The notes under the pieces are model-generated. The model did not search any database. It saw only the letters and a list, made by a program, of their open reading frames with translations, and had not been told where the DNA came from. The position numbers were made by a program, and so were the translations under genes. This document shows, piece after piece, positions 14,749 to 22,496 of a stretch of DNA of 39,114 nt (position 1 is its first letter; each line of letters opens with the position of its first letter). Origin of the DNA: Planctomycetaceae bacterium (lineage in GTDB: Bacteria > Planctomycetota > Planctomycetia > Planctomycetales > Planctomycetaceae); assembly GCA_021732785.1 (NCBI GenBank), contig JAKFUG010000070.1:1-39114 (forward strand), written 5' to 3'.

Positions 14749-16179
14749 ATGATGAACTCACCCCCTCACCGAATCGCGATCCTTGGCGGCGGACTCACCG
14801 GTCTCGCGGCGGCACATCGGTTGATCGAACTCCGAGGCAACCGACCGCTCGATATCCATCTGTTTGAAGCGGGATCACGCTGGGGGGGACTCGTCGGCAC
14901 CATCGAGCGCGACGGTTACATCATCGACACCGGCGGCGATTCGTTCATCACGAACAAACCGGGGGCGCTGCAACTTTGCCAACGCCTCGGCCTGGCGGAC
15001 AGCTTGCAAGCGACCGATACGAAGCACCGCGGGGCGCTGGTTCTGTACGATGGCCGGCCCTATCCCGTCCCCGAGGGGTTTCAGTTACTCAGTCCCACGG
15101 CGATGGGACCGATTCTGAAGTCGCCAATTTTGTCGACGTGGGGCAAACTCCGCATGGGGTGGGAATACTTTATCCCTCCGCGGAAAGAGCAGGGGGATGA
15201 GACGCTCGCCAGCTTTGTGCGCCGCCGGTTCGGAAGTGAAGCGTTGGACCGTCTCGTGCAACCGCTCGTCGGCGGTATCTACACATCCGACCCCGAGAAA
15301 CTCAGCCTGCAGGCGACGATGCCACGGTTCCTGGAGATGGAGCAAAAATACGGCAGCCTGCTGCGGGCCATGCGGCGCGGCAAATCAGCAACGGGAGACG
15401 ACACGACGAGCAGCGGTGCTCGTTATGGCTTGTTCGCCGGTCTTCGCGGCGGGATGCAGGAACTCGTCGAGACTCTCGTCGCGAAGATCACCCCGCACGT
15501 CACGATGCACCTCAACACGCCCATCAACAGCATCGATCGTATCGAGAACGGTAACGATTATCGCTTGCGGTTTCGCGCCCCGTGCGAGTCGCTTGCCCGT
15601 GACTTCGATGCGGTGATTGTTACGCTTCCGGCTCTGCGAAGCGCAAGCGTCATAGGGAACCTTGACCCACAACTCGCGAGTGCGCTGTCCTCGATCGAAT
15701 ACGCCTCCAGCACGATCGTCGTTACCGGACATCGCCTCGCGGACATTGCCGATCCGCTCAACGCCTTCGGTCTAGTGATTCCGCACCGGGAACGCCGTCG
15801 CATTCTCGCAGTCTCATTCAGCAGCCGCAAATTCCCGAATCGCGCTCCCGCAGGACGCATGTTGCTGCGGACCTTCGTCGGCGGCGCGATGCAACCCGAA
15901 CTCGCCGATCTCGATGACGCCGCAACCATTCAACTCGTCCGCGAAGAACTGGCGGCCACGCTCGGCGTCCGTGGGGAACCCGACTTCGCCATCGTGGTCC
16001 GTTACCCCAACGCGATGCCGCAGTTCCACCTCGGCCACCTCGACCGCGTCGCCGAAATCGAACGCCTCACCGCCACGCACCCCGGACTCGCGATCGCGGG
16101 CAATGCCTACCACGGAGTCGGCATTCCCGACGCCATCCAGAGCGGCGAACGAGCGGCGGCACGGATTCTCACGCCATAA
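14749..16179 (+). CDS. hemG: Protoporphyrinogen oxidase (FAD-dependent)
   Basis: This 476-residue oxygen-dependent, FAD-containing PPOX (also called HemY type) oxidises protoporphyrinogen IX. The N-terminus has the dinucleotide-binding motif ILGGGLTGLAAAHRL (about 10-24) and an acidic Glu at the end of the second strand (LFEAGSRWGG). The DTGGDSFI segment and the conserved VQPLVGGIYTSDPEKLS block near 172-188 are characteristic. The C-terminal FAD-contacting stretch LAIAGNAYHGVGIPD...SGERAAARIL is intact. Two adjacent ATGs make the first residue ambiguous by one codon. The gene completes hemD-hemE-hemG, three later steps of protoporphyrin synthesis. Likely membrane-peripheral. Confidence 0.95.
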   Translation: MMNSPPHRIAILGGGLTGLAAAHRLIELRGNRPLDIHLFEAGSRWGGLVGTIERDGYIIDTGGDSFITNKPGALQLCQRLGLADSLQATDTKHRGALVLYDGRPYPVPEGFQLLSPTAMGPILKSPILSTWGKLRMGWEYFIPPRKEQGDETLASFVRRRFGSEALDRLVQPLVGGIYTSDPEKLSLQATMPRFLEMEQKYGSLLRAMRRGKSATGDDTTSSGARYGLFAGLRGGMQELVETLVAKITPHVTMHLNTPINSIDRIENGNDYRLRFRAPCESLARDFDAVIVTLPALRSASVIGNLDPQLASALSSIEYASSTIVVTGHRLADIADPLNAFGLVIPHRERRRILAVSFSSRKFPNRAPAGRMLLRTFVGGAMQPELADLDDAATIQLVREELAATLGVRGEPDFAIVVRYPNAMPQFHLGHLDRVAEIERLTATHPGLAIAGNAYHGVGIPDAIQSGERAAARILTP

Positions 16180-16325
16180 TTGGCCGCTGACTCCGGCGAT
16201 GTTCGATAAGGGAATCGCGTCCGTTCCCCGTTTATCTTGAAGGGACGCGGATCTTTCGGTAACGTCATGACGTCTGTACTCGCAGATTCATCTCTTCCAA
16301 TTCCACATCGTTCGGAGCGTCGGTA

Positions 16326-18017
16326 ATGCCTCGGCCAGTCGCACTGTGGGTTCTTGGCGGCTTTGTGATCGCCAGTCTGGGATGCAATCAAACAACCGCT
16401 CCCGGTACCAATGCCGCACCGGGAACGAACGCCGCTCCGGGACCCGCGCCGATCTCCACTCCGGCAGGTGGCAATGCCCCGGTCGCGGCGGCCCCCGTGG
16501 TGGATCCCGCCGTGAATGCCGCCAACAAAGCGAAATACGAGCAGAATCTTGCCCAGGCCTCGCTGGAACGGGCTTACAAGGCCGTCAAGGACAAGTACGG
16601 TCAACAACGGATCGCCATCGTGATTGTCGACGGCGTTCCCGGTCCGGAAGCCGATGCCGACCATTACCTCGAACGCAAGATATTCAAGGCTGCCTACGCT
16701 GATTACGAAGCCGGGCAAAAGGATGCCCAGAATCAAACGGAAGCGAATCGCAAAGCCGCGGAAGACAAAGCCGTGTCCGATAGTGCCGGGTTCGGCATGG
16801 TGTGGTATCGCTATAAGGCCGTCCGTTCCGATGTCCCTTATCCGCAAGTGAGCGGCGGACCGTTCGGAACCGGTCGACATGTGTACTACGCGGGCCCCAT
16901 CAACGATCTGGCAGCCTTCGGGGCACGGCTTAAAGTGGGCAACATCGTGGCGACGGATGCCGGGTCCCGCACGTTGACGATTCAATCCTTCATTCCCACG
17001 CCCATCCCCGACATTGATGAAGAAGAACTCTACATCCAGCACGGCAAGGAAAACGTCCTGACGGTCGACATCAACAACGCCGAAGGCGAAGCCGACCGCG
17101 TGGCCTATTATCTCGAAACGCAATTGAAAGAGTGCCAGCCGGGCACCGGCCTGATTGTCGTGGGACCGCGGGCCATCAGTCCCGGCAAGTTCCGGGCGTT
17201 TCTCGCCCCCGTGACGAATCTCAAGGATTTCACGGCCCGCATCGGCTTCGGCAGCATTGCCGACTTGGACGAGAACACTCGCAAACTGGTTATCAACGCG
17301 CGCGTTCCTACCGACTTGCCGCGCCGTCCGACCGCGGCGGAATTGGCCGAGAAACAGCGGGAGGAGCGCGAAGCCGACGAACACCCCATCAAAAACGAAA
17401 CGGAAATTGACTGGGCGATTCGCGTCCTGAAAAAGGGAGATGGCGCCTGGGGATCGAGTCTCCGGAAAGTGCTGAAAGCCCTCGCCGTGATGGAACCCGA
17501 CCCCAACCGTTTGGACGATGTGAGTACGGCATTGACCAACTGGGCCACCTCCAGCACCTGGGCCTGGCACAACAGTAACGATTTATTCCCGGCAATGGAC
17601 ACGTGGTCGACCGACAAGACCACGCGGTACCTCGTGAGCAAACTGAGCGATAACGGCTGGAACAAAGCCGACATTCTCAAAGTGCTGGCGAATCACCCCT
17701 CGGAAGCCGCCGCGCGGGGAGCCGCAATGTTAATGACCGATCGCAGTCTCGCCATCAGCGCCAGTTCGGCCCTGCGCGATATGGGCCCGGTCGCCGAGGA
17801 CACGGTGCTGAAACTGACGCAGGATCAACATGCCTCAATGCGGATGGAAGCGTACGATATTCTCCGCACCATCGGCACGAAGAAGTCGATCTCGAAGCTG
17901 AAAAGCAACGTCGCCAAAGAAAAAGACAAAGCCGCCCGCGACACGTTGCGGTCCGCCATCGAAGACATCGAAACCCGCCTCAACACCGAAGGCGACAGCC
18001 CGTTCAAAGTGAAGTAG
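16326..18017 (+). CDS. Lipoprotein with HEAT-like repeats, function unknown
   Basis: This 563-residue envelope protein has a short hydrophobic leader ending in ASLGC, a plausible lipobox with Cys20. A low-complexity Ala/Pro/Thr-rich linker follows, with the tandem repeat APGTNAAPGTNAAPG. The middle part (about residues 75-340) is an unrecognised domain with duplicated features: PISPGKFRAF-like and PINDLAAFGARLKVG versus PVTNLKDFTARIGFG, each followed by a similar strand. The end (about 440-555) consists of helical HEAT-like repeats (LKVLANHPSEAAARGAAMLM, SASSALRDMGPVAEDTVLKL, RMEAYDILRTIGTKKSISKL). GGAG lies eight bases before the ATG. The CGCGTCC/GGACGCG hairpin at 16216-16249 in the preceding gap may end hemG. 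Confidence 0.8.
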   Translation: MPRPVALWVLGGFVIASLGCNQTTAPGTNAAPGTNAAPGPAPISTPAGGNAPVAAAPVVDPAVNAANKAKYEQNLAQASLERAYKAVKDKYGQQRIAIVIVDGVPGPEADADHYLERKIFKAAYADYEAGQKDAQNQTEANRKAAEDKAVSDSAGFGMVWYRYKAVRSDVPYPQVSGGPFGTGRHVYYAGPINDLAAFGARLKVGNIVATDAGSRTLTIQSFIPTPIPDIDEEELYIQHGKENVLTVDINNAEGEADRVAYYLETQLKECQPGTGLIVVGPRAISPGKFRAFLAPVTNLKDFTARIGFGSIADLDENTRKLVINARVPTDLPRRPTAAELAEKQREEREADEHPIKNETEIDWAIRVLKKGDGAWGSSLRKVLKALAVMEPDPNRLDDVSTALTNWATSSTWAWHNSNDLFPAMDTWSTDKTTRYLVSKLSDNGWNKADILKVLANHPSEAAARGAAMLMTDRSLAISASSALRDMGPVAEDTVLKLTQDQHASMRMEAYDILRTIGTKKSISKLKSNVAKEKDKAARDTLRSAIEDIETRLNTEGDSPFKVK

Positions 18018-18122
18018 GGGCGCTCACGTCAGGAGTCACGGACGAAACTGTTGAGGATAGGCCTCGGTTGACCGTCCGCAGGACTGCGTCACTCCCGGTA
18101 GGCGAAAACGCTAATTCCAGTG

Positions 18123-18401
18123 TTATTCGCAGTGCGCTTCGCGCCATGCCTGCGACTTTCGCTGAAAGTGTTCGTCGACGTCGCAGGAAGAATACGTCTT
18201 TGCACCACCTTGCACTTCTACGTGAATCTGATCGAGTTGAGCCAAGATCTCGGCTGTAAACAGATGATCGAGATTCGTGGCCGAAACCAACTCGCTTTCC
18301 ACAATCTCCGTCACGTATTCATCCACCGTCGGAAATCCGGCTTCCGTGGCACGTTGTTGTGCTCGCAGGTAGACATGGTCGGAAAGCTGGATGGAGTGCA
18401 T
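18123..18401 (-). CDS. Ribbon-helix-helix antitoxin-like protein
   Basis: This 92-residue protein starts like CopG/ParD-type ribbon-helix-helix proteins. The strand HSIQLSDHVYLRAQQRATEAG is followed by a helix-turn-helix of the form FPTVDEYVTEIVESEL. A C-terminal tail with LTAEIL-like and WREAH segments would normally contact a ParE/RelE toxin. A GGAG ribosome-binding site lies eight bases before the ATG. No toxin gene lies on either side: the lipoprotein converges on one side and an SMP-30-like gene lies upstream. It may therefore be an orphan antitoxin or a stand-alone regulator. The fold call is from the N-terminal pattern only. Confidence 0.7.
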   Translation of the reverse strand: MHSIQLSDHVYLRAQQRATEAGFPTVDEYVTEIVESELVSATNLDHLFTAEILAQLDQIHVEVQGGAKTYSSCDVDEHFQRKSQAWREAHCE

Positions 18402-18496
18402 GTTCTTGCTCCGAGGGAAGTCGATGGCTTTAGCCTACCACGAGTGAACCAGGCTGTCACGGAAATATCGAGACAGGCCACGTCGATCGCTATGCA

Positions 18497-18524
18497 CACT
18501 GGCGGCCCAAAGCGGCCGCCAGTG
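18497..18524. repeat. GC-rich hairpin downstream of SMP-30-like gene
   Basis: CACTGGCGGCC (18497-18507) and GGCCGCCAGTG (18514-18524) form a perfect 11-bp stem with loop CAAAGC. It lies about 20 bases after the stop of the minus-strand gene that begins at 19463. No T-run follows on that strand. It shares GCCAGTGGCAC with the hairpin after glnT. Confidence 0.7.
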
Positions 18525-18542
18525 GCACCCGATATTTTTGTC

Positions 18543-19463
18543 TTATCTTTTCGCGGGCAGAATCACGAGGCCTTTCGTTTTCAGGTCGAGGCGGAACAAA
18601 CCGCCAGCGCCGTTTTCGGGGCCTAAGCCGCCGGTGATGAAGAGTTGGTCGTGGTTGGGGCCGCCGAAGGCGACGTTGCTGGTGGTGACGTTGCCGCCGC
18701 CGTAACGACGGATCAGCTTGCCGGAGGGGTCGAGGACCTGCACCTGCTTCATGCCGTAGTGGGCGACGTACAGATTGCCGTCGGCGTCGAGGCACATGCC
18801 GTCCGGTTGATTGTCGATCTGTACGGGATCGCTCTTGGTGGGGAGTTCCGCGAAGACTTTCATGACGCCGACTTCACCCGGCGCGACGACCGTGAATTCG
18901 AGGACGCGGTTTTTCTGACTTTCAGCCATGAGAATGCGTTTGCCGTCCGGGGTGAGAACCACTCCATTGGGGTAGGCAAATCCGCCCGCACACTGCATGA
19001 CTTTGCCGTCCTTGTTGACATAATTCAGCGTGCCGATGAGGTTCTTGATGCCCGAATCGCCGGGGTCGGTGAAGTAGAAGCCACCGTTGGGGGTATCGAG
19101 CGTGAGATCGTTCGGCCCACGAAGCGGCTTACCGTCACACTTATCGGCAGCATGGGGCAGGGGCTTGCCGTCGGCGTCGAGCTTCAGTACCGCATGATGG
19201 CTGGCGTCGCACACGAGATGCGTCCCATCGGCGAGAATCTTGTGGCCGTTGGGAGCACCGGTGGTTGCCCAGACTTTGGATTGCCCATCGAGCGTGAACT
19301 GCGTGATGCGGTCGCCATGCGACACATACCCGCGGCCTTCGTGATCGAAGACCACGCCTTCGCAATAGGCATGCACTTCGAGCAATTTCACCGGTTGCAC
19401 GGCGTCATTCGCCGGCAGTTCCCCCGCAAGCGTCATGACGAGTAATCCCAAAGCGAGTGACAT
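18543..19463 (-). CDS. SMP-30/gluconolactonase/LRE-like beta-propeller, secreted
   Basis: This 306-residue protein has an N-terminal signal peptide (SLALGLLVMTLAGELPAND). The mature part is a six-bladed beta-propeller of the SMP-30/gluconolaconase-like group, with CEGVVFDHEGRGYVSHG, LRGPNDLTLDTPNGGFYFTD, AYPNGVVLTPDGKRILMAES and QPDGMCLDADGNLYVAHYG. The Glu, Asn and Asp positions that hold the divalent metal in the family are present in these segments. Members hydrolyse sugar lactones, but many planctomycete copies have unknown substrates. The ATG at 19463 is chosen because AAGGA lies upstream and the signal peptide starts there; 18 more codons are open upstream. It is exported to the periplasm. 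Confidence 0.87.
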   Translation of the reverse strand: MSLALGLLVMTLAGELPANDAVQPVKLLEVHAYCEGVVFDHEGRGYVSHGDRITQFTLDGQSKVWATTGAPNGHKILADGTHLVCDASHHAVLKLDADGKPLPHAADKCDGKPLRGPNDLTLDTPNGGFYFTDPGDSGIKNLIGTLNYVNKDGKVMQCAGGFAYPNGVVLTPDGKRILMAESQKNRVLEFTVVAPGEVGVMKVFAELPTKSDPVQIDNQPDGMCLDADGNLYVAHYGMKQVQVLDPSGKLIRRYGGGNVTTSNVAFGGPNHDQLFITGGLGPENGAGGLFRLDLKTKGLVILPAKR

Positions 19464-19909
19464 GGGTGTGATCCTTGTGGTGAGGAGTTCATGGAGGTGT
19501 AAGGAAGCGAGACGCATCTCATCCCGGAGGGATGTCAGCCATTAGCCGGTGGTTGAGCGCAGCGACACCACCGGTCTGCGTCCAAAGATAACCCGCACCC
19601 CAGCGGGGTGCCAGCGTTGTTGAAAGCGCGAAGCCAACGCCGCCGTGATCCTCAGGCCTGAAGGGCTGGCCGTTTGTTGTCCTCGCGAATGGTCGGCCCT
19701 TCAGGCCTCAAATCGTTAGGGCAACCGTTTCTATTGGAACGGCCGGCCCGTTGGGCCTCAAGAGACCAGACTGCAATTCTCACACCACGCAAAGTTCAAC
19801 CCAACTCACCGCAATGGCAGTGACTCTATCGAGGTCTTGAATGCCACATGATGTCATCAAACGAAACATCCCGGCTGCGAGAAAGCAGCCGGGGTGCGGC
19901 GTTGTCCGA
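19464..19909. other. Intergenic region made of palindromic repeats
   Basis: This 446-base gap contains no supported gene. Most of it is a mosaic of short palindromes (see the repeat entry at 19520-19708), followed by sequence with GGCCGGCCCGTTGGGCC-like inverted pieces to about 19757. The remainder to 19909 shows nothing recognisable apart from GGCTGC-rich stretches near 19871-19894. Confidence 0.6.
19520..19708. repeat. Mosaic of four palindromes
   Basis: Four perfect inverted repeats lie in series: CATCCC/GGGATG (19520-19534), CCGGTGGT/ACCACCGG (19546-19574), GCACCCC/GGGGTGC (19595-19611) and AGGCCTGAAGGGC/GCCCTTCAGGCCT (19654-19666 with 19696-19708). The first three resemble an extragenic repeat I have seen in several planctomycete genomes; the recollection is not checked. 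They could act as REP-like elements or RNA-end stabilisers. Confidence 0.75.
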
Positions 19910-21823
19910 TCACTTCACAACCGCGACCGCGGGCTTGTAACCGGGGGCGGCGAAGAAATTCAGCAGCGATTTGCCGTCGTCGAAGTTCCAGACGCGGATT
20001 TCACCATCGTGGCTGCCGCTGACCACGCGCTTCGATGCCGCATGATAAGCGACGGCGTAGACCCATTCGTTGTGACCGGCGAAGGCGCGCACCTGTTGAC
20101 CGTTGCCGAGGTTGTGCAAACGAATTTGCTTGTCGGCACTCGTGCTGAGCGAGTGCCCATCGGGCAGGACGGTCAGCCGAAAGACTTCACCGCCGAAGCC
20201 GCCGATTTCGCGGGCCTGCTTGGCTTCCGCCACGGCCCACACGCGGAGTTTGTTATCGCGTCCGCCGGAGACGACTTGGGCATTGTCGGGCAGGAATCCC
20301 ACGCCGAAGACGGGATTCGCATGCCCATTGAACGTGGAGATCGCTTCGCCGGTTTTCGCGTCAAAGACCTTCGAGGTTTTATCGCGACTGGCGGTCGCGA
20401 GTTTCGAACCATCTGGTGACCATGCGACGTCCATCACCCAGTCGGCGTGATCTTCCACGAAGAGTTGTTGTTTCCGCGTTGCCATGTCGAAAACCCGCAC
20501 GCTGCGATCGGCACAGCTCGCGGCCAATCGACTGCCATCCGCATTGAGGGCAATGCTGAAGACTTCGTCGTCGGTAGTAAACAAGTCCGCGACGAGGGCC
20601 GCATCGGCGACGTTGAAGATCTTCACTTCACCCATTTGTCCCGGTGTCCCTGCGGCAACGATGATTTGTTGGCCGTCCGCAGTGAACTCGATGTCGTGCG
20701 GACGTTCGGCGAGATTCGGAATCCGCCGGACGAGTTGCCCATCTGCGGCGTTCCACAACAAAACTTCGCGATACCCCGAAGAGGCAATGAGATTGCCGTC
20801 CGGACTGATGGCCACCGCGAGCACCGGCACCGGCACCCGGTACGATTCCGGCGGGTTCGGCTGCGTCAATTTCGGAATGATCGTGATCAATGCTGCCGAC
20901 GGGACAATGCCGGCGTCGAGCGGGGCACCGAGGTCGATCCACTTTTTGACCAGCGCGATTTGCTCGGGAGTCAGCGGATCGGCATCCTTCGGCATCGAAC
21001 CGGATTCGATTTCCACGCAGAGATTGGAATCGGCACCTTTGCCCGCGACAATGGCCGCGCCGGATTCGCCCCCTTTCATCATGTTCGCGTAGGTTTCAAG
21101 GTTGAAACGACCTTTGGCCGTGCGGGCGTTGTGGCAGGCGACACACCGCTGGGCAAACACGGGGGCGACCTGCTTGGCAAACGAAACCCGCGTCCCTGCG
21201 GCGACCTGGAACGTTTCCAGGGCGACGAGTTTTGTGATCGTATCGCTCGTTAAGGCGGCATACGCGGCTTCCGATTTGGCGTGTTCCGGGGCGAAGACTT
21301 CCACGACTTTTTCTGCCGCTTGAATCTTGGCAGGGTGCTCGGCCACAATCTGCTTCGCCGCGGCGAGACCCTGTTCAGCAGTCGTCGCGGCGGCTTTGGC
21401 TTCGTCGTGGGCCTTCACCGCGGCCGCTAACTTGTCGGCGGCGGCTTTGGCTTTGTCGGCGGCATCCTTTTCGTTGTCTATGCCCTTTGCTTCTTCCGCG
21501 ACTTTGGCCGCCGCGTCGGATTCAGTCTGCGCGACTTGCCGATCGGCTTCCGGCTTTTTGACGGCTTCCTGCAACTTCGGCAACTTGCCTTCGAGATCCT
21601 TGGCGGTCGCCTCCGCTTTGGAGAGTTCCAGCTTCAGCTTCGTGACCGCTTCGGCCAGCGATTTGGCCTGTTCGCGAATGGCATGGACGGCGGGTTCACC
21701 GGCGGTTTGTTTCGCCCTGGCTTCGTTCGCCGCGGCTTGCAGCGCGGCTTCGTCCTGAGCAAAACCGACGCGACCGACGAGAACGGCCATCGCGGCGAAA
21801 CAGACAATCAGGCAACGTGACAT
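19910..21823 (-). CDS. Cytochrome c / WD40 repeat protein with coiled coil
   Basis: This 637-residue exported protein begins with a signal peptide (residues 1-22, ending FAQD). A long Ala/Lys/Glu coiled coil runs from about 25 to 190. A PSCyt1-type cytochrome domain follows, with CVACH near 226-230 as haem-attachment site, GRFNLETYANMMKGGESG, and SMPKDADPLTPEQIALVKKWID. The C-terminal half (about 330-637) has about seven WD40 blades, for example HADWVMDVAWSPDGSKLATA and DVFDAKTG-like ends, forming a propeller. PSCyt1 and WD40 fusions are a planctomycete speciality; their redox partner is unknown. The ATG at 21823 has AAGGA eight bases upstream and begins a proper signal peptide. No DUF1549/DUF1553 partner is adjacent, which is less usual. 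Confidence 0.92.
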   Translation of the reverse strand: MSRCLIVCFAAMAVLVGRVGFAQDEAALQAAANEARAKQTAGEPAVHAIREQAKSLAEAVTKLKLELSKAEATAKDLEGKLPKLQEAVKKPEADRQVAQTESDAAAKVAEEAKGIDNEKDAADKAKAAADKLAAAVKAHDEAKAAATTAEQGLAAAKQIVAEHPAKIQAAEKVVEVFAPEHAKSEAAYAALTSDTITKLVALETFQVAAGTRVSFAKQVAPVFAQRCVACHNARTAKGRFNLETYANMMKGGESGAAIVAGKGADSNLCVEIESGSMPKDADPLTPEQIALVKKWIDLGAPLDAGIVPSAALITIIPKLTQPNPPESYRVPVPVLAVAISPDGNLIASSGYREVLLWNAADGQLVRRIPNLAERPHDIEFTADGQQIIVAAGTPGQMGEVKIFNVADAALVADLFTTDDEVFSIALNADGSRLAASCADRSVRVFDMATRKQQLFVEDHADWVMDVAWSPDGSKLATASRDKTSKVFDAKTGEAISTFNGHANPVFGVGFLPDNAQVVSGGRDNKLRVWAVAEAKQAREIGGFGGEVFRLTVLPDGHSLSTSADKQIRLHNLGNGQQVRAFAGHNEWVYAVAYHAASKRVVSGSHDGEIRVWNFDDGKSLLNFFAAPGYKPAVAVVK

Positions 21824-22017
21824 CACGACGTCCTTGGCAGGGCGAAAGGCGGATGAGTTTTCAGCAGGCGGGGCGGCGGTTCTGTTAGAAACCGGCGCAA
21901 TCGGGAAGGAAAACATTCTCATGAGCATCGCCTGATGTGAAGGCGGTGTCAAGGATGAGGTTTCTCACGGAAGCGCGAGTTCCGGAAAGCGGTCTTCGAC
22001 GGACAAATCCGCGCAGC

Positions 22018-22053
22018 AAAAAACGCGACGGAAACCAGAGGATCCCGTCGCGT
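22018..22053 (-). terminator. Intrinsic terminator of the 29-residue basic peptide gene
   Basis: Read on the minus strand, ACGCGACGG (complement of 22045-22053) pairs with CCGTCGCGT (complement of 22023-22031), followed by a run of six T (complement of 22018-22023). It lies 83 bases after the stop at 22136 and marks the end of a short monocistronic transcript. Confidence 0.85.
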
Positions 22054-22135
22054 GCTGTGTTTTCATTCGCCGTACGTCAACCGGGGACTGGAAGGGGTCC
22101 GCGTTGCCGAACATACTGCGTCGGAAAGAGATGCG

Positions 22136-22225
22136 TTACGACTTGCGATGCCGGATCTTGCTCCGCATCTTGCGTTTTTTCCGACCGATTTTTCGCCGAC
22201 CTTTGCCAGTCTTCTTGACGCCCAT
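22136..22225 (-). CDS. 29-residue highly basic ribosomal-type protein
   Basis: This tiny gene encodes 29 residues, 16 of them Lys or Arg, including GRRKIGRKKRKMRSKIRHRK. A good ribosome-binding site (AGGAG, about ten bases before the ATG) and a dedicated intrinsic terminator (22018-22053) support it as a real monocistronic gene. The composition and the KKRKMR...RHRK pattern resemble very small ribosomal proteins: the AURKAIP1/COX24 (mS38/bS22-like) group or the bL37-type peptides. I cannot decide between these by eye. It would bind rRNA in the cytosol. Automatic gene callers often miss it because of its length. Confidence 0.75.
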   Translation of the reverse strand: MGVKKTGKGRRKIGRKKRKMRSKIRHRKS

Positions 22226-22496
22226 TACCAACTCACTCCTGTGGCTCCCGCAGACGTGTGGGACGCTTTTCGTTCCAAACCGAGGAATCGCACAGGTTAA
22301 CGACCTGCGGGCAAGGAATCAAGAGTCACCCAGCGACCGATTTTCATCACAACAGCCATAATGGGAATCCTGTCGAGCGGCGCTTTCGTCGATTCCGCTT
22401 TTTTTGGCGATTCCCGTCTACCGTCGTCCGAAATTGGGGGGCATACTTGAGGTTCGGAGAGAACTCGTCCTCAAACGCCTGCTGTGAGTCCACCTG

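Noticed and set aside
16107-17570. 487-residue minus-strand open frame opposite hemG and the lipoprotein gene
   Set aside because: It is the antisense shadow of two well-supported plus-strand genes and has no coherent domain.
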